Origin: Chloroflexota bacterium
GTDB taxonomy: Bacteria > Chloroflexota > Anaerolineae > Anaerolineales > Villigracilaceae
DNA: 7,851 bases
NCBI GenBank assembly: GCA_016191895.1
Contig: JACPVD010000097.1
Coordinates: 1 to 7,851 of the forward strand
Direction of reading: 5' to 3'
Positions 5,608 to 7,851 of this stretch are shown here, piece after piece. The position numbers were made by a program, and so were the translations under genes. The notes below the pieces were generated by a model, which saw only the letters and a program-made list of their open reading frames with translations, was not told the DNA's origin and ran no database searches. Within the stretch, counting starts at the first letter, position 1. Every line of letters begins with the position of its first letter.

Positions 5608-6069
5608 ATGACACAATCTTACCTGACCCCCGAAGGCGAAGAAAAATTGAAAGCCGAATTGGAGGAGCTAAAAGGCCCGAAGCGCGAAGAACTTTCCAAA
5701 CGCCTGCGCTCCGCGATTCAAATGGGAGACCTCTCCGAAAACGCGGATTATCACAAGGCCAAGGAAGACCAGGGTTTTCTCGAAGGCCGCATTCAGGAAC
5801 TCGAAGCCATCCTGCGCAATTCGGTCATCATCGAAAAAACTCAAAGCAAGGGCATTGTCAGCATCGGCTCGCATGTCACCATTCAGGAGGCGAACTTCGA
5901 TCCTGAAACGTATCACCTTGTTGGCCCCACCGAGGCCGATCCGCGCAAGGGGAAAATTTCCTACGAGTCCCCGATTGGCCGCTCCCTGCTGGATAAAAAG
6001 GTCGGCGATGTCGCAGAGGCGGAAACGCCCGGCGGGAAGATCAAGTTCAAGATTATCAAGATCGAATAA
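5608..6069 (+). CDS. greA: Transcription elongation factor GreA
   Basis: A 153-residue GreA. It enters the secondary channel of RNA polymerase and triggers cleavage of backtracked transcripts. The N-terminal coiled coil spans about residues 1-75 and carries the tip motif GDLSENADYHKAKED (from 40), with D41 and E44 as the acidic pair that acts at the polymerase active site. The C-terminal FKBP-like domain (about 80-153) holds GSHVTI, the ISYESPIGRSLLDKKVGD stretch (117-134) and TPGGKIKFKI. Length is typical and all key residues are present. I chose the ATG at 5608 because GAAGAGGA lies five bases upstream and the protein then starts with the usual Gre N-terminus; a longer in-frame extension reaches back into dgt and is not Gre-like. 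A strong terminator follows the stop by about 40 bases. Confidence 0.97.
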   Translation: MTQSYLTPEGEEKLKAELEELKGPKREELSKRLRSAIQMGDLSENADYHKAKEDQGFLEGRIQELEAILRNSVIIEKTQSKGIVSIGSHVTIQEANFDPETYHLVGPTEADPRKGKISYESPIGRSLLDKKVGDVAEAETPGGKIKFKIIKIE

Positions 6070-6073
6070 CAAG

Positions 6074-6092
6074 CGAACGTCGGAGACGTTCG
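6074..6092. repeat. Short palindrome after greA
   Basis: CGAACGTC (6074-6081) pairs with GACGTTCG (6085-6092) around GGA. No T-run follows. In size and tight loop it resembles the palindromes at 207-257 and may be another dispersed REP-like element, placed just before the true terminator. Confidence 0.5.
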
Positions 6093-6108
6093 ACTCCGTC
6101 ACCCTCAA

Positions 6109-6145
6109 AAAAGACCGCCTCATTTCGATTTCGAGGCGGTCTTTT
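6109..6145. terminator. Bidirectional rho-independent terminator between greA and the 333-residue gene
   Basis: AAAAGACCGCCTC (6109-6121) pairs perfectly with GAGGCGGTCTTTT (6133-6145) around an 11-base loop. It has A-runs on the left and T-runs on the right (TTTTGTTT), so it can stop transcripts from both convergent genes. It lies 40 bases after the greA stop and 5 bases past the end of the opposite gene. Confidence 0.92.
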
Positions 6146-6149
6146 GTTT

Positions 6150-7151
6150 CTATTGGTTTTGTCTCGGCCAGATGGCGAGTTCGAGGGTGATGCGTTCAAA
6201 ATGACTGTCTGCGGGCAACGGGCCTTTGCCATACTCCAGATCAACAACGGTGGCAAGCAATTGCAAGGTTGCGGTCTCGAGCAGGATTTGCGCCTGCGGT
6301 TCCACCTGTACCAACTCACCCTTTGGTTCCAATCGCGCGCGGATGCCGGGGTCGTTAAATGCATGCTGCGACATGATCACCTTCGTGGCGGTCTTGATAT
6401 CGTTTTTATCGAAGAGCCAGATCTCCAGCGCGGTGACCTTCTTGGGCTCACCCACGCCAATCGCTTCGGAAACACCGACACCGTACTCGCCCATGAATTC
6501 CCCGGCCTGCGTGTCGATGCTGAACGATTCGTCATACAGGTCGTCGCCAAGGACATACGTCGTCATCGTCTGTGTGATGGGCGGGGCAAGGCCGAGTTGC
6601 TCGAAGTTGGTTTTTTCGGCATGGCGGCTGATTTCCGCGGCCTGCATCACAGATGTCACCTTGCCGCTTCCACGTTTGCCCAGCAGGCGGTAGAGGTACC
6701 ACCCTCCATAACCCAACACGCCAAGCAAAACAAGCGCGCCTACAGCCAGCGTGATCATCTTTATCAGGGAAGAACCGCTGCCGGTATCGACCGGCGGTTG
6801 TCCGCCGCCTGTTTCGAGGAACTTCCTGATCACCCCATCATAGGCGCTGATCGCGGCGGGGTCGATGGTTTGCGGATTTGCTCGAATCCCGTCGAACGCC
6901 GGCTGCGCCCCCGAGCCCAAATTCTGCCAGCGCTGGACAGCCAGATTCGGGTCAGGGTTGACGCGGTAGGAGTCGATCGCCATGCGCAGGTAATCTTCCT
7001 GCAAGTCGGCGCGCAGGTACGATGGCGTCGCGTCCACAAATTCCACAGGCGCAATCACGTACCCAAACAACAGCCCGATAACAATCCCCAGAATGAATAA
7101 CCCAATGGGAACGATGGGCAGTTTTTTAGCAAAAGCGACAATAAACTGCAT
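6150..7151 (-). CDS. Two-TM membrane protein of unknown function
   Basis: A 333-residue protein with no function I can name. TM1 is about 13-34, TM2 about 129-155. The N-terminus (AKK) and the segment after TM2 (RLLGKRGSGK) are positive, which puts the N-terminus and the C-terminal domain (about 160-333) in the cytoplasm and residues 35-128 outside. Right after TM1 comes FVDATPSYLRADLQEDYLRM (38-57), a pattern I associate with membrane proteins of Chloroflexota. The external part ends in a Gly/Pro/Ser-rich linker. The C-terminal domain looks folded (alternating strands, e.g. ALEIWLFDK and TLELAIWP) but lacks catalytic motifs I know. The start is supported by AAAGGAG six bases upstream and a TATAAT box 31 bases upstream. 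It is monocistronic and converges on greA. Confidence 0.85.
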   Translation of the reverse strand: MQFIVAFAKKLPIVPIGLFILGIVIGLLFGYVIAPVEFVDATPSYLRADLQEDYLRMAIDSYRVNPDPNLAVQRWQNLGSGAQPAFDGIRANPQTIDPAAISAYDGVIRKFLETGGGQPPVDTGSGSSLIKMITLAVGALVLLGVLGYGGWYLYRLLGKRGSGKVTSVMQAAEISRHAEKTNFEQLGLAPPITQTMTTYVLGDDLYDESFSIDTQAGEFMGEYGVGVSEAIGVGEPKKVTALEIWLFDKNDIKTATKVIMSQHAFNDPGIRARLEPKGELVQVEPQAQILLETATLQLLATVVDLEYGKGPLPADSHFERITLELAIWPRQNQ

Positions 7152-7182
7152 AAGAGACTCCTTTGTTGGTTACTTTCGGCTG

Positions 7183-7188
7183 ATTATA
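7183..7188 (-). promoter_or_regulatory. -10 box of the 333-residue membrane protein gene
   Basis: A perfect TATAAT on the minus strand, preceded by ATG, lies 31 bases before the start codon at 7151. The -35 region is poor (nothing close to TTGACA at 16-18 bases), so this may be a weak or activator-dependent promoter. Confidence 0.5.
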
Positions 7189-7256
7189 CATCCAATTTTT
7201 AAGCCCCGCATATCAGAATTGTTATCGGGAACGGCGAAAACAATGGGCTGGAAAGG

Positions 7257-7281
7257 AGTCCCGAAGTTCTACTTCAGGACT
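7257..7281. repeat. Imperfect hairpin between two minus-strand genes
   Basis: AGTCC (7257-7261) pairs with GGACT (7277-7281), and GAAGT (7263-7267) with ACTTC (7271-7275), with a single C-A mismatch between the two stems and a TCT loop. It lies 54 bases past the stop of the methyltransferase gene and could mark its transcript end, although no proper T-run follows on the minus strand. Confidence 0.45.
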
Positions 7282-7334
7282 GTCCTCAAGTGGAAGGGGA
7301 GCCACAAGTAAAGCTTGCAGACCCCATTCACCCA

Positions 7335-7851
7335 TTACCGGGCTTCCATCAGGTATAACGTCCGCTCCGAGTCGCGCACGGGTTCCGATTTGTGGACAAC
7401 AAAACGGGCTGCAAACGCATTCTCGAAGCCATCCTTTGTGTATTCCGGGAAAATATCCTCGCGCGAGGCGAGCAATTTTTGAACCTGCGAATCGGACTTC
7501 GGCACGAACTCGATCACAAGCCATTTGCAATTCGATGCAAAGAAGTCCGCAATCTGCGATAACGGGACATTGTTCGAAATGGCAAGATGATGAATGACCG
7601 CAAGCGCAAGCGCCATGCCCGCCGGGCCGCGCGCGCCGAAGGATTCTCGTTCCGCGTTATTCCAGCCAATGGACGGGCTTGGGTTGGTCAAGTCCAATAC
7701 CAGCGGCAGGATGGTTTCCTCTTTTTTCGTTTTCACCGTCCTGTAATTTTGCTCCACGGCGGCGGGATCGATATCGAAGGAAACGACAAACCCGCCGGAC
7801 GACGCGGCCTCGCGGCTGAATACGCCGGTGTTGCCGCCCACATCCCAAACA
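7335..7851 (-). CDS. Class I SAM-dependent methyltransferase, C-terminal part
   Basis: The gene runs off the right edge; about 172 C-terminal codons are visible. The first visible residues, VWDVGGNTGVFSR, are SAM-binding motif I (the D-x-G-G-N-T-G form), followed by SFDIDPAAVEQNYR, whose acidic residue should bind the SAM ribose. Further on come ALALAVIHHLAISNNVP and WLVIEFVPKSDSQVQ, then SREDIFPEY and a closing EPVRDSERTLYLM strand. These fit a Rossmann-fold methyltransferase. The segments resemble NoeA-like/uncharacterised SAM methyltransferases, but the substrate cannot be given, and the N-terminal substrate-specific part is outside the window. A GTG at 7841-7839 is the valine of motif I, not a start codon. 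The gene is separated from the next minus-strand gene by 183 bases holding a hairpin and a TATAAT box, so the two are probably transcribed separately. Confidence 0.82.
   Translation of the reverse strand, partial: VWDVGGNTGVFSREAASSGGFVVSFDIDPAAVEQNYRTVKTKKEETILPLVLDLTNPSPSIGWNNAERESFGARGPAGMALALAVIHHLAISNNVPLSQIADFFASNCKWLVIEFVPKSDSQVQKLLASREDIFPEYTKDGFENAFAARFVVHKSEPVRDSERTLYLMEAR

Noticed and set aside
4413..5609. Minus-strand 398-codon ORF
   Set aside because: Fully antisense to dgt, whose HD motifs are clear; long antisense frames are common in such GC-rich codon usage.
6144..7100. Plus-strand 318-codon ORF
   Set aside because: Antisense to the two-TM protein gene, which has a ribosome site, TM helices and promoter box; the plus ORF also starts within the terminator region.
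7839..7841. GTG as methyltransferase start
   Set aside because: It is the valine within SAM motif I (WDVGGNTG); the frame continues to the window edge, so the gene is truncated here.

Overview
This window looks like a stretch of bacterial chromosome. Its genes are moderately GC-rich and its intergenic spaces are full of short perfect palindromes. The style of these palindromes and the protein set (a HerA-like ATPase, a two-TM membrane protein with a DATPxxLR segment, a short dGTPase) remind me of Chloroflexota, Anaerolineae-like lineages. That placement is an inference from memory and I hold it at only moderate confidence.

Layout. Positions 1-295 hold no convincing gene. They carry almost three copies of a 45-bp tandem repeat, each with an internal hairpin, and then a pair of related palindromes. 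On the minus strand, 3467 to 296, is a two-gene unit: an 858-residue HerA/DUF87-type ATPase, followed after a single base by a small membrane protein of the NnrU/isoprenylcysteine-methyltransferase fold. Positions 3468-3864 are intergenic and contain a nested inverted-repeat element plus a probable tRNA promoter.

The centrepiece is 3865-4271: a tRNA-Leu(UAA) gene interrupted in its anticodon loop by a 323-nt group I intron. The intron's core closely resembles the intron of cyanobacterial and plastid tRNA-Leu(UAA) genes. The apical part of its P6 stem contains 23 codons that match the C-terminal part of HNH endonucleases (ELLCPNCHSLTDNYRG), which looks like the fossil of a homing endonuclease, followed by a strong GC-rich hairpin. 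A long stem-loop closes the tRNA unit, and dgt (dNTP triphosphohydrolase) and greA (transcript cleavage factor) follow on the plus strand.

greA ends at a strong bidirectional terminator shared with a convergent minus-strand gene for a 333-residue two-TM protein of unknown function, which has its own TATAAT box. The window ends inside a minus-strand class I SAM-dependent methyltransferase, of which only the C-terminal part is visible.

The genes do not form one pathway. The plus-strand block is housekeeping (leucine tRNA, nucleotide-pool control, transcription elongation). The minus-strand pair is a probable co-translated unit of a DNA- or protein-translocating ATPase and a membrane methyltransferase-like protein, with unknown joint function. 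The most unusual content is the intron with its HNH remnant and the dense set of palindromic repeats in the gene gaps.
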